NCBI RefSeq assembly: GCF_006440775.1
Contig: NZ_VFTZ01000011.1
Span: forward strand, 62,001 to 126,000
Source of the DNA: Mesorhizobium sp. B2-7-2
GTDB lineage: Bacteria; Pseudomonadota; Alphaproteobacteria; Rhizobiales; Rhizobiaceae
DNA length: 64,000 bases
Direction: 5' to 3'
Of the stretch, positions 1 to 8,383 are shown piece by piece. The notes under the pieces were generated by a model. That model did no database searches. It was not told the DNA's origin and saw nothing but the letters and a program-made list of their open reading frames with translations. Position 1 is the first letter of the stretch. Each line of letters starts with the position of its first letter. The position numbers and the translations under genes are program-made.

Positions 1-3000
1 CGCATGGGTGGTTTCGGCGAAGCCGACCAGACGGTCGACCGTTTCGGCGAATTCGGAGGCGCCGCGCGGGCCGTGGCGCATCTGACCGGCGATGAAGCGC
101 GGGTTGACGGCGCGGGCGCGGACCACGCGCGATACCGCTTCTCCGACCGAACGCGGCTTTGGCTTCTTCGGGTCTGTCGTGTCGAGCACGATGACGTCGG
201 CATTCCGGCCAAGTGCTGCAAGGGCAGCCGAAAAGCCGCCGATGAAGGCGACGTCGGCCGAGCCTTCGAGGATGTCGCGGCCCGGATCGTCGCCGGTGTG
301 GACGAGGAGATCGGCTTCGGCGATCCGGCCTTCGAAAGCGCCGGGCGCGGAAATCGCCTGGCCCTCGGCGCCGCCATAGGCGTGCGAGGTGGCGTCGAGA
401 TAGGCGCGGCCGATCTCTTCGCGCGCGCCCCATTCGCCGCGCGACAGCAAGTCCTCGACGCCGGCGCCATAAGATCCCGGCGAGGTGCCGAAAATGCGCG
501 GGCTGATCTTCCCCTGAGCGCGCGTCGCCGCGGCGAGCGGGTTTTCCGTGTCGTCCTCGTCGCGGCTGGCGACCGCGTTGGCAGCGGCGTCGATCAACGC
601 GATCTGGGTCGGAAACATGTCGCGGAACAGGCCGGAGATGCGCCAGGTGACGTCGACGCGCGGGCGGCCGAGCGTGGCCGGCGGCAGCACCTCGATACCG
701 GTGACGCGGCCCGTCGCGGCATCCCATTGCGGCCGGCAGCCCATCAGCGCCAGGCCTTGCGCGATCTCTTCGCCGCCGGTGCGCAAGGAGGCGGAGCCCC
801 AGAGGTCGATGACCAACGAGCGCGGCCAGTCGCCATGGCTTTGCATATAGCTGCGCACCACTTCCTCCGCTGCCGCCTGGCCGAGGTCATAGGCAGTCGG
901 TGTCGGCATGGTGCGCGGATCGGAGGTGAAGAGGTTGCGGCCGGTGGGCAGCACGTCGGAGCGGCCGCGCGCCGGCGCACCGGCAGGTCCTGCCTTGACG
1001 TGACGGCCGTCGAGCGCGGCAAGCAGGGCTGCTTTTTCCGCGTCCGCGCTTTGCCGGCGCAGCGGATCGGCTTCGTCCTGCGGCGCGCGGCCATAGATAT
1101 GCAGCCCGTCCTTGACGGCGAAATCCTTGAGGTCGCAGAGCCAGGCGTCGATGCGGCGCAGCGCTTCGTCCGGAGCGTCTGTGCCGGCAACGCCGGCTTC
1201 GGACGCAAGGCCGGTCTTTTGCGCCGTCTCGACGATCAATTTGGCCAGACGGTCGCGGCGGCGGCGGTCGAGGCCGTCGGCCTGGGCATATTCGTCTACC
1301 AAGCGCTCCAGCTTCTGTTGCGCCTCGTCTAGGCCGGCGCCGGTCAGCGGCGGCGGTAGATGGCCGAGGGTGACCGCCGAGATGCGGCGCTTGGCCTGCG
1401 CCGCCTCGCCCGGATTGGAGACGATGAAGGGATAGATGACGGGCAGCGATCCGGTGACGATCTCGGGGAAGCAGGTTCCGGAGAGGGCCACCGTCTTGCC
1501 CGGCAGCCATTCCAGCGTGCCATGCGCGCCGACATGGATGATGGCATGCACGCCGAGCGATTTCTGCAGCCAGAGGCCGAAAGCGATCAGCTCGTGGCGT
1601 GGGGGCAGCGTCGGGTCGTGATAGTCGGCGCGGCGATCGGCGGAGCGGCCGCGGTCGGGGGCCAGCGCCACGGTGACGTTGCCGAAGGTCGCGGCGCGGA
1701 AGGGGAAGTGGTTGTAGGAACTGGCCTGCGAAGGTAGGCGTTCTGTCGCCCCCCTCTCTGTCCTGCCGGACATCTCCCCCTCAAGGGGGGAGATTATTCC
1801 TTCACCTCGGCTTTCGCCACCCACTTGGGTTGCAGGAAGGGCACCATCGATGGAACTGCCAATCTCCCCCCCTGAGGGGGAGATGTCCGGCAGGACAGAG
1901 AGGGGGGCCTCGCGCAGCCCTATCTCGTCACCCCATGCGGCCTTTACGGCATCGCGCGCTCCCTCGGGCAGATCTGCCGAAAGGGCGAGATAATCCATCA
2001 AGGCAAGGCCGTGCCCACCCACCTCCAGCGCATCCAGCAATCCCCGCGGCGATTGCGGAATCCCCTCAACCGCATAGCCCTGTTCCTTCAGGTCATGCAG
2101 CATCGCAAGCACACTGGAGGGCACATCGAGCCCGACGGCATAACCTGTACGTCCGGGCGCGCTCGGATAGTCAGGGATCAGGATCGCGAGCTTGCGTTTG
2201 GCCCGCGCCGTCCGCTGCAGGCGGATAAAGGCGGCGACGCGCTTGGCGACCTGCGCCACGCGGTCCGCCTCCGGCCGGTTGGCGAAGGCGCGGAAGGCGA
2301 GCGCCGGATCGGTCTCGACCTCGCCCTTGAAGGAGATGGCGCCGGCCAGGATGCGGCCGTCGAGCTCGGGCAGGACGACATGCATGGCAAGGTCGGCGGG
2401 CGCCAGGCCGCGCTGGTTCTTTTCCCAGACCTCGCGCCTGGTGGTGGCGACGATGACCTGGAAGACGGGCACGCCCGCGCGGTCGAAGAGGGTCTCGGCG
2501 CCGGGTTCCGCGCCGGAGGCGAAAGCAGTGGCGGTGACAATGGCTGAGGGGTTCGATGTTGCGATGGCATTCTCTACGAAGGCCAGGGATGCCGGATCTT
2601 TGAGGCTGGAGACGAAGATCGGCACGGGGGTGAGCCCTTGCAGCTTCAACGCTTCCACGAGAACGTTGATCGGCGCTACGTCTGCCGCCAACAGCATCGA
2701 GCGGTAGAAGAGGATGGGGATAGCCGGGGCGCTGAGGTTGCCAGCGTCGAGTTCCGTCGCCCCCCCCTCTGTCCTGCCGGACATCTCCCCCTCAAGGGGG
2801 GAGATTGTTCTGTGGTCGACGGTTTCGCCAACTGTAGATGTTTCAAGTAGCTCGATATTTGACGAAGCAGAGATAGAGCCGGCTTGGGTGACAGCTGATC
2901 TCCCCCCTTGAGGGGGAGATGTCCGGCAGGACAGAGGGGGGGGCGAAGGATCGCCGACGCTCGACAGGACTGGCTTTTCGACAACTCCCAGACCCGGCTC

Positions 3001-3540
3001 ATAATACCCCGCCTTCGGCACGCTGACCGGTTCGGCCACGGCCGCATCCGACCCCGCAAGCCTTGCCAGCCTTTGCACCAGCGCGCTCATATTCGCCGGG
3101 CCGCCTTCGCGGAAATAGCCGAGCAGAGCGTCCAACTCGGCACGCGGCAGGGTCGAGGCTTCGATCAGCCGCTGGTCCTCGTCATGGCTTTCGCCGGGCA
3201 GCAATGCCAGCTTGATGCCGCGCTCGCGCGCGACCGCGGCGAGCTGGTCGCAGCCATAGCGCCACCAGTCATAGCCGCCGAGGATGCGCACCAGCACCAC
3301 CCTGGCGTGGCGGGCGACGCTGTCGATCCACAGGTCCACCGACATCGGGTGCCGAAGGTCGCGCAGCGCCGCCAACCGCATCGATGGTAGCCGCCCCGCA
3401 TCCGCCGTCCAGGCGGTGGCCAGGCCGGCGAGATCGCTGTCGGTAAAAGACAGTGCCACGACATCCGCAGGCGCCTGCCTGAGGTCGATCGGCTCGGCGA
3501 GGTCGTCGAGCGAAGCGGATGTGGTGGCGAGGATGTGCAT
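1..3540 (-). CDS. cobN: Cobaltochelatase large subunit CobN (3' end cut by window edge)
   Basis: CobN, with CobS and CobT, inserts cobalt into hydrogenobyrinic acid a,c-diamide in the aerobic cobalamin pathway (family knowledge). The minus-strand frame starting at the ATG at 3540 is open for 1180 codons to the left edge with no stop, so the gene is partial; roughly the last 90-100 residues of a ~1270-residue CobN are probably missing. Visible blocks include GGYDWWRYGC (residues 88-97) and the chelatase motif HVGAHGTLEWLPG (669-681). Residues about 200-262 and 545-598 are encoded by two pairs of dispersed palindromic repeats that preserve the frame; a first glance at short fragments in other frames could wrongly suggest a broken gene. 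It follows cobW by 18 bp and probably shares its riboswitch-controlled transcript. Confidence 0.93.
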   Translation of the reverse strand, partial: MHILATTSASLDDLAEPIDLRQAPADVVALSFTDSDLAGLATAWTADAGRLPSMRLAALRDLRHPMSVDLWIDSVARHARVVLVRILGGYDWWRYGCDQLAAVARERGIKLALLPGESHDEDQRLIEASTLPRAELDALLGYFREGGPANMSALVQRLARLAGSDAAVAEPVSVPKAGYYEPGLGVVEKPVLSSVGDPSPPPLSCRTSPPQGGRSAVTQAGSISASSNIELLETSTVGETVDHRTISPLEGEMSGRTEGGATELDAGNLSAPAIPILFYRSMLLAADVAPINVLVEALKLQGLTPVPIFVSSLKDPASLAFVENAIATSNPSAIVTATAFASGAEPGAETLFDRAGVPVFQVIVATTRREVWEKNQRGLAPADLAMHVVLPELDGRILAGAISFKGEVETDPALAFRAFANRPEADRVAQVAKRVAAFIRLQRTARAKRKLAILIPDYPSAPGRTGYAVGLDVPSSVLAMLHDLKEQGYAVEGIPQSPRGLLDALEVGGHGLALMDYLALSADLPEGARDAVKAAWGDEIGLREAPLSVLPDISPSGGEIGSSIDGALPATQVGGESRGEGIISPLEGEMSGRTERGATERLPSQASSYNHFPFRAATFGNVTVALAPDRGRSADRRADYHDPTLPPRHELIAFGLWLQKSLGVHAIIHVGAHGTLEWLPGKTVALSGTCFPEIVTGSLPVIYPFIVSNPGEAAQAKRRISAVTLGHLPPPLTGAGLDEAQQKLERLVDEYAQADGLDRRRRDRLAKLIVETAQKTGLASEAGVAGTDAPDEALRRIDAWLCDLKDFAVKDGLHIYGRAPQDEADPLRRQSADAEKAALLAALDGRHVKAGPAGAPARGRSDVLPTGRNLFTSDPRTMPTPTAYDLGQAAAEEVVRSYMQSHGDWPRSLVIDLWGSASLRTGGEEIAQGLALMGCRPQWDAATGRVTGIEVLPPATLGRPRVDVTWRISGLFRDMFPTQIALIDAAANAVASRDEDDTENPLAAATRAQGKISPRIFGTSPGSYGAGVEDLLSRGEWGAREEIGRAYLDATSHAYGGAEGQAISAPGAFEGRIAEADLLVHTGDDPGRDILEGSADVAFIGGFSAALAALGRNADVIVLDTTDPKKPKPRSVGEAVSRVVRARAVNPRFIAGQMRHGPRGASEFAETVDRLVGFAETTHA
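1749..1908. repeat. Inverted pair of palindromic repeats inside cobN (second insertion)
   Basis: Two inverted copies of a ~46-bp element lie at 1749-1795 and 1860-1908, separated by 64 bp. Each copy contains two small palindromes: GTCC-TGCC-GGAC and a C-run/G-run hairpin around CTCAAGG. The same element occurs at 2757-2943. Read in the cobN frame the copies give peptide such as ISPLEGEMSGRTERGAT and APLSVLPDISPSGGEI. No stop codon is introduced. Confidence 0.85.
2757..2943. repeat. Inverted pair of palindromic repeats inside cobN (first insertion)
   Basis: Two inverted copies of the same ~46-bp element as at 1749-1908 lie at 2757-2806 and 2898-2943, separated by 91 bp. In the cobN frame one arm encodes ISPLEGEMSGRTEGGAT and the other SPPPLSCRTSPPQGGRS. 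The frame stays open across both arms and the spacer. This is a rhizobial-type intergenic mosaic element found inside coding sequence. Confidence 0.85.
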
Positions 3541-3558
3541 CGCTTTTTGGTATTAGCC

Positions 3559-4596
3559 TCAGCCGGCGAGGATACGCTCGATCGCCGGGCGGTTCAGCCC
3601 CTTGAGGCCGATGACGACGAGCCGCGAGCGGCGATCGTCCTCGGACGTCCAGGCGCGGTCGTAGTAATGATTGACGCGTGGGCCGACCGCCTGGAGCAGG
3701 AGCCGCATCGGCTTGCCGCCGACCTCGACGAAACCTTTGACGCGCAATACGTTTTCCTGCTCGGCGGCAAGGGCGACGCGCTCGGCCAGCTCGTCGGGAT
3801 TGGTGATCGAGGGGATATCGAGGACGAAGGAATCGAAATCGTCGTGCTCATGGTCGAGCTCGTCGTCGTGATGGGTCTTGCGGTTCTCGATGTCGTCCTC
3901 CACCGCAAGGCCAAGGCCGAGCAGCACGGACGGATCGACCTTGCCCTGCGCTGTCGGCACGATCTTGACGGCACGCGCGACATGCTCGCCGATGACGGCG
4001 TTGGCACGGGCGGAGCCTGCCGCATCCATCAGGTCGCTCTTCGACAGGATGATCAGGTCGGCGCAGGCGATCTGGTCCTCGAACACCTCCTCGACCGGAT
4101 CGTCATGGTCGAGGGAATCGTCCGCCGCACGCTGCGCCTGCAGCGCATCCATATCGGAAGCGACACGGCCGTCGGCGAGCGCCGGGCCGTCGACCACGGC
4201 GATGACGCCATCGACCGTCACGCGGCTCTTCACGCTCGGCCACTGGAATGCCTGCACCAGCGGCTTCGGCAGAGCGAGGCCCGAGGTTTCGATCAGGATG
4301 TGATCGACCTTGGGGTTGAGCGACAGGATTCGGTCGAGCGCCGGCACGAAATCGTCGGCAACGGTGCAGCAGATGCAGCCATTGGCGAGCTCGACGATGT
4401 TCTCCTCCGGACAGGAGTCGACGCCGCAGCCTTTGAGAATCTCGCCGTCTATGCCGACATCGCCGAACTCGTTGACGATGATCGCCAGCCGCTTGCCCTT
4501 GGCGTTCTCGAGCAGGTTGCGGATCAGCGTCGTCTTGCCGGCGCCGAGGAAGCCGGTGACGACGGTGCAGGGCACACGGGAAACGGATGCGTTCAT
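3559..4596 (-). CDS. cobW: CobW-type metal-binding GTPase
   Basis: COG0523 (CobW) family GTPase, thought to deliver cobalt to cobaltochelatase (family knowledge). The 345-residue protein has a Walker A motif GFLGAGKTT near residues 14-22, the metal-binding CxCC motif in NGCICCTV, SKSD in place of NKxD, a His/Asp-rich metal-binding stretch (THHDDELDHEHDD), and a CobW C-terminal domain. The ATG at 4596 was chosen because it gives the canonical N-terminus MNASVSRVPCTVVTGFLG and overlaps the upstream gene's stop as ATGA, implying translational coupling; a longer upstream frame exists but has no family support. It lies directly before cobN. Confidence 0.95.
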   Translation of the reverse strand: MNASVSRVPCTVVTGFLGAGKTTLIRNLLENAKGKRLAIIVNEFGDVGIDGEILKGCGVDSCPEENIVELANGCICCTVADDFVPALDRILSLNPKVDHILIETSGLALPKPLVQAFQWPSVKSRVTVDGVIAVVDGPALADGRVASDMDALQAQRAADDSLDHDDPVEEVFEDQIACADLIILSKSDLMDAAGSARANAVIGEHVARAVKIVPTAQGKVDPSVLLGLGLAVEDDIENRKTHHDDELDHEHDDFDSFVLDIPSITNPDELAERVALAAEQENVLRVKGFVEVGGKPMRLLLQAVGPRVNHYYDRAWTSEDDRRSRLVVIGLKGLNRPAIERILAG

Positions 4597-5030
4597 GGTC
4601 GGTCCTTCAGCATGTCGAGGGGAGGGATGCGGGCAACCAGGCCGCGCTTGAGAGAATCGGGCCGGCCGCGCCAGGGGATCAGGCCGTCGGTCGAGGTGGC
4701 GAAGAGTTTCGCGCCGGTGACGAGATCGGCGCCGCTGGTCGTGTTCAGATCGCCGAAGACGTAGCTCCAGCAGCCGTCGCGCAGCAGCGCCGCGCTTAGC
4801 CGGCGCTTGCAGTTGCCGAGGCATTCGACGGTACGGATGTCGATCTTTTCGCCGCAAGCCGCCCGACGCGTGTCTTCGGCAAGCAGCGCGCCGGCGCGCG
4901 GATGCGCATCCGACCCGGTCTCGTCGCGGCAGGATGAGCAGACGATGACGGCGACGCCGGCCAAAGCATCGGGCTCGGACGGAACATCCGCACTGTTTGC
5001 CGGGAAACTGCCGTTGCGATCCAAAACCAT
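4593..5030 (-). CDS. DUF1636 thioredoxin-like ferredoxin family protein
   Basis: A 145-residue DUF1636 protein, resembling small thioredoxin-fold [2Fe-2S] ferredoxins. Cysteines at C31, C34, C59, C70 and C74 (CSSC and CLGNC) fit a metal or iron-sulfur site. The ATG at 5030 has a good Shine-Dalgarno (AAGGAGC). It is the first gene after the cobalamin riboswitch and overlaps cobW by 4 bp, so a role in cobalt handling or corrin reduction is likely but inferred from position only; the exact function is unknown. Confidence 0.85.
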   Translation of the reverse strand: MVLDRNGSFPANSADVPSEPDALAGVAVIVCSSCRDETGSDAHPRAGALLAEDTRRAACGEKIDIRTVECLGNCKRRLSAALLRDGCWSYVFGDLNTTSGADLVTGAKLFATSTDGLIPWRGRPDSLKRGLVARIPPLDMLKDRP

Positions 5031-5077
5031 GCTCCTTGCCCGGAAAACCCGCCGGGCATTCGGATACTTAAAGTCTC

Positions 5078-5262
5078 AGACGGCAGGTCTCCTGGCTCGC
5101 GGGTCGTCGCCCTGAATGCCGCCTTCCCGGGAACATCCCAGTGGTTTTCGGCAGAGGCTCGTCGCTTACAGTTGCGGGGACAGCCGCGGATTTGGGTTTT
5201 GGCCCGCACCGCATTCCCTCTTGGCTCCTCCCTTTGCCGGGAGAAGACCGTCTGGGTCAGGA
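5078..5262 (-). promoter_or_regulatory. Cobalamin (AdoCbl) riboswitch
   Basis: Read on the minus strand, the leader contains GAGGGAATGCGGTG, then AATCCGCGGCTGTCCCCGCA, and ends with the B12 box AGCCAGGAGACCTGCC (complement of 5079-5097). This is the conserved order of a cobalamin riboswitch. It lies 48 bp upstream of the DUF1636 start and should repress DUF1636-cobW-cobN when coenzyme B12 is abundant. Outer boundaries are approximate. Confidence 0.93.
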
Positions 5263-5297
5263 TTTAGGCTTACGGCTAGGTCCCTGTCAACGCGCAG

Positions 5298-6497
5298 CTA
5301 CGACACCGCGATGTCGGCCAGCGCCGGTCCGACGTCGCCGGCCGGCGTCACTTCGATTGACTCCAGGCCGAGCCAGCCCTGCATCTGCTTCAACTCGTCG
5401 AAGAGCTGGGCGGCCGTTTCGGGCGGGGCGCCGGCCTCGGCATAGGCAGCGTGGACACGCAACACGCTGGCCGGGCGATCGGCCCTCAGATCGACGCGGG
5501 CGACGATCCGGTCGCCGAGCAGGAAGGGCAGCACGTAGTAGCCATATTGGCGTTTCTCGGCCGGCGTGTAGATCTCTATGCGGTAGCGGAAATCGAAGAG
5601 TTTCTCGGTCCTGGTGCGTTCGAAGACGACGGGATCGAAGGGGGCGAGCAGGGCACGCGCTTCTATCCGGCGCGGAAAACGGGCGTCCTTGTGGAGATAG
5701 GCGGTCTTGTCCCAACCTTCGACCTTCACCGGCAGCAATTCGCCGGCATCGACCAGTTCCTCGATGCGATCCTTCGTGTCGCCCGGCGCGAGACGAAAAT
5801 AGTCGCGAAGGTCGCCATAGGTGGCGATGCCATGGGCGCGGGCCGAGATGCGTAGCAACTCGCGATGCGCGTCCTCGACGGAGGGTACGGGCAGGTCGAG
5901 GACCGCCTGCGGCAAAACGCGCTCGGGCAGGTCGTAATAGCGTTCGAAGCCGCGGCGGTAGGCGGTGGTGATGCGCCCGGCCCAGAACAGCCATTCGAAA
6001 GCGTGCTTGGCCTCGCTCCAGCCCCACCAGCCGCCATTGCCCTTGTGGCCTTCGATATCGGAGGCGGCGATCGGACCGCGATCGGCGACCTCTCTATATA
6101 TCTCGTCGATCATTTCCTTGCGTTCACGGCCCCATTTCGCCAGGCCGAGATACATCTCGTCGCCCTGCTCGGCGCGCTGCATGCGCCAGCGCATCAAAGG
6201 GTAGGTCTCGACGGGCAGGAACGACGCCTCATGCGCCCAGTATTCGAACACGGCGCGCTTGCGGGTGACCGCGGCATTGTCGAGCAGCGTAAGCGGGTAG
6301 GGGCCGAGGCGCGAATAGAGCGGCATGTAATGCGCGCGCACCACCGCGCTCACGGAATCGATCTGCAAGAGGCCGGTTCGCGAAAGTACCCGTGCAAGGT
6401 GGCGGCGATCCGGAATACCACTGGGCCTAGGGTCGTTGAACCCTTGCGCGCCGAGCGAAATGCGCCTCGCCATGGCCAGCGAAATCTTGTCCTTCAT
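5298..6497 (-). CDS. YcaQ/AlkX-like winged-helix DNA glycosylase
   Basis: HTH_42 (YcaQ/AlkZ) family protein of 399 residues; family members unhook interstrand crosslinks or excise bulky alkylated bases. The diagnostic Q-hydrophobic-D motif is LLQIDSV (Q45, D47), which places it with the YcaQ/AlkX branch rather than the QxQ AlkZ branch. Also visible are FEYWAHEASFLP and PFDPVVFERTRTEKLFDFRYRIEIY-type C-terminal family signatures. The ATG at 6497 is preferred over the one at 6518 because AAGGA precedes it. It stands alone, next to the cobalamin riboswitch and pointing away from nuoA. Confidence 0.88.
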   Translation of the reverse strand: MKDKISLAMARRISLGAQGFNDPRPSGIPDRRHLARVLSRTGLLQIDSVSAVVRAHYMPLYSRLGPYPLTLLDNAAVTRKRAVFEYWAHEASFLPVETYPLMRWRMQRAEQGDEMYLGLAKWGRERKEMIDEIYREVADRGPIAASDIEGHKGNGGWWGWSEAKHAFEWLFWAGRITTAYRRGFERYYDLPERVLPQAVLDLPVPSVEDAHRELLRISARAHGIATYGDLRDYFRLAPGDTKDRIEELVDAGELLPVKVEGWDKTAYLHKDARFPRRIEARALLAPFDPVVFERTRTEKLFDFRYRIEIYTPAEKRQYGYYVLPFLLGDRIVARVDLRADRPASVLRVHAAYAEAGAPPETAAQLFDELKQMQGWLGLESIEVTPAGDVGPALADIAVS

Positions 6498-6830
6498 CAG
6501 GTGTCCTTGCCCGATCATCTGCTGGATTTTTAGCCGGTGATTCCTGTCATGCTAGCAGGCAAATGGCGGGAGATATGTCAGGAGAGAAAAGTGGAGTAAA
6601 AGCTGAAGGAAATCAAACAGGAGCGGATCGGACCAGTTTCTTCCGATAAGGCGTCCAGCGCCGCGATTTGAACAACGTTTGACTTGCGTCACCGAAACCG
6701 CTGCGCTAACCCTCGCCGCGTTGCAGCATGGGCCCGTTAAAACGGTTCAGCGGTTAAACTGTCACGCTTCCGCATTAGAGTCCGTTGCTGTAATCAAAGT
6801 GAACTGCCCCCGCCGAAGGAAAGTCGCCGC
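6498..6830. other. Divergent intergenic region upstream of nuoA
   Basis: About 330 bp between the divergent glycosylase gene and nuoA. It must hold the nuo promoter. A TTGACT at 6679-6684 is a possible -35 element, but I see no well-spaced -10. An inverted sequence around GTTAAAACGGTTCAGCGGTTAAAC (6735-6757) may be regulatory. No gene or tRNA is visible. Confidence 0.5.
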
Positions 6831-7196
6831 ATGAGCGCACTCCTAAGTTCGTACCTGCCTATCGTGCTGTTCATCGCCGTGGCGATGATCGTCGGTCTGG
6901 CGCTCATCGTCGCTCCGTTCCTTGTGGCCTACCGCAATCCCGACCCGGAAAAGCTTTCCGCCTATGAATGCGGGTTCAACTCGTTCGACGACGCCCGCAT
7001 GAAGTTCGACATCCGCTTCTACCTGGTGTCGATCCTGTTCATCATCTTCGATCTCGAGGTCGCCTTCCTGTTCCCGTGGGCGGTGTCCTTCTCGAAGCTC
7101 GGCATGCTCGGCTTCTGGTCGATGATGGTGTTCCTGGCGGTGCTGACCATCGGTTTTGCCTATGAATGGAAAAAAGGAGCGCTGGAATGGGATTGA
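6831..7196 (+). CDS. nuoA: NADH-quinone oxidoreductase subunit A
   Basis: Small membrane subunit of respiratory Complex I. At 121 residues it has the three transmembrane helices expected of NuoA, with the conserved loop [20 protein letters not shown] between helices 1 and 2, near the quinone site. The ATG at 6831 follows GAAGGAAAG. First gene of the nuo operon; it overlaps nuoB by 10 bp. Confidence 0.97.
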   Translation: MSALLSSYLPIVLFIAVAMIVGLALIVAPFLVAYRNPDPEKLSAYECGFNSFDDARMKFDIRFYLVSILFIIFDLEVAFLFPWAVSFSKLGMLGFWSMMVFLAVLTIGFAYEWKKGALEWD

Positions 7197-7768
7197 ACGA
7201 CAGTTCAGGCACCCTCGTCGCGCCGAAGCCCAAGGGCATCATCGACCCCAACACCGGCAGGCCGGTGGGGGAGGACGATCCCTTCTTCCTCGAAATCAAC
7301 AATGAGCTGGCCGACAAGGGTTTCCTCGTCACGTCGACCGAGGCGCTGATCACCTGGGCGCGCAGCGGCTCGCTGATGTTCATGACTTTCGGCCTCGCCT
7401 GCTGCGCGGTCGAGATGATCCACACCTCAATGCCGCGCTATGACTCGGAGCGCTTCGGCGTCGCCCCGCGCGCGTCGCCGCGCCAGTCCGACATTATGAT
7501 CGTCGCCGGCACGCTGACCAACAAGATGGCGCCGGCGCTGCGCAAGGTCTACGACCAGATGCCGGAGCCGCGCTACGTCATCTCGATGGGCTCCTGCGCC
7601 AATGGCGGCGGCTACTACCACTATTCCTATTCGGTGGTGCGCGGCTGCGACCGCGTCGTGCCGGTCGACATTTATGTGCCCGGCTGCCCGCCGAGCGCGG
7701 AAGCACTGCTCTACGGCATTCTCCTTCTGCAGAAGAAGATCCGCCGCACCGGCACGATCGAACGGTGA
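7187..7768 (+). CDS. nuoB: NADH-quinone oxidoreductase subunit B
   Basis: Peripheral-arm subunit carrying iron-sulfur cluster N2, the final electron donor to quinone. The 193-residue protein has the tandem cysteines C72-C73 (GLACCAVEM), C137 (GSCANGG) and C167 (PGCPPSAE) that ligate N2. The ATG at 7187, inside the end of nuoA, was chosen because AAAGGAG precedes it and the N-terminus fits the family; a frame starting at 7166 is less likely. Confidence 0.97.
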   Translation: MGLNDSSGTLVAPKPKGIIDPNTGRPVGEDDPFFLEINNELADKGFLVTSTEALITWARSGSLMFMTFGLACCAVEMIHTSMPRYDSERFGVAPRASPRQSDIMIVAGTLTNKMAPALRKVYDQMPEPRYVISMGSCANGGGYYHYSYSVVRGCDRVVPVDIYVPGCPPSAEALLYGILLLQKKIRRTGTIER

Positions 7769-7772
7769 GCCG

Positions 7773-8375
7773 ATGACCCTGGCGTTGAATGAACTCTCCA
7801 CCTATCTCGGCGAGAAGCTCTCCGGCCGCATCGGCGAAGCCGTGATTGCGTATGGCGAGCTGACGGTTTCGGTGGAACCGGGCAATCTGATCGAGGTGGC
7901 GACCTTCCTGCGCGACGATCCGCGCTGCCAGTTCATCTCGATCATCGATGTCTGCGGAGCGGACTACCCGTCGCGCGCCAGGCGCTTCGACGTCGTCTAT
8001 CACCTCCTGTCGCCGAAGCAGAATGCGCGCGTCCGCCTCAAGGTCCAGGCCGACGAGGAGACGCTGGTGCCGTCGCTGACCGGCGTCTATCCGGGCGCCG
8101 ACTGGTTCGAGCGCGAGACCTACGACCTTTACGGCGTGCTGTTCTCGGGCCATCCGGACCTGCGCCGCATTCTCACCGATTATGGTTTCGAGGGCCATCC
8201 GCTGCGCAAGGATTTCCCGCTGACCGGTTTCGTCGAGGTTCGCTACGACGACGAGGCCAAGCGGGTGATCTACGAGCCGGTCGAGCTCAAGCAGGAATTC
8301 CGCAATTTCGATTTTCTTTCTCCCTGGGAAGGGACGGACTACGTCCTGCCGGGGGATGAGAAGGCGAAGCAGTAG
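7773..8375 (+). CDS. nuoC: NADH-quinone oxidoreductase subunit C
   Basis: 30-kDa peripheral subunit of Complex I, here 200 residues, separate from NuoD. The family signature [20 protein letters not shown] and the downstream [10 protein letters not shown] are present. The ATG at 7773 lies 5 bp after the nuoB stop; the longer open frame to its left overlaps nuoB and is not used. Confidence 0.97.
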   Translation: MTLALNELSTYLGEKLSGRIGEAVIAYGELTVSVEPGNLIEVATFLRDDPRCQFISIIDVCGADYPSRARRFDVVYHLLSPKQNARVRLKVQADEETLVPSLTGVYPGADWFERETYDLYGVLFSGHPDLRRILTDYGFEGHPLRKDFPLTGFVEVRYDDEAKRVIYEPVELKQEFRNFDFLSPWEGTDYVLPGDEKAKQ

Positions 8376-8383
8376 GGCGACCC

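Noticed and set aside
4-1332. Long plus-strand open frame of about 440 codons
   Set aside because: It lies antisense to the cobN frame, which is open over its whole length and has clear CobN motifs. High-GC DNA gives long antisense frames.
744-3464. Appearance that cobN is broken into several short minus-strand pieces
   Set aside because: Those pieces are in other frames. Reading the correct frame from 3540 to 1 codon by codon shows no TTA, CTA or TCA (forward) and hence no stop.
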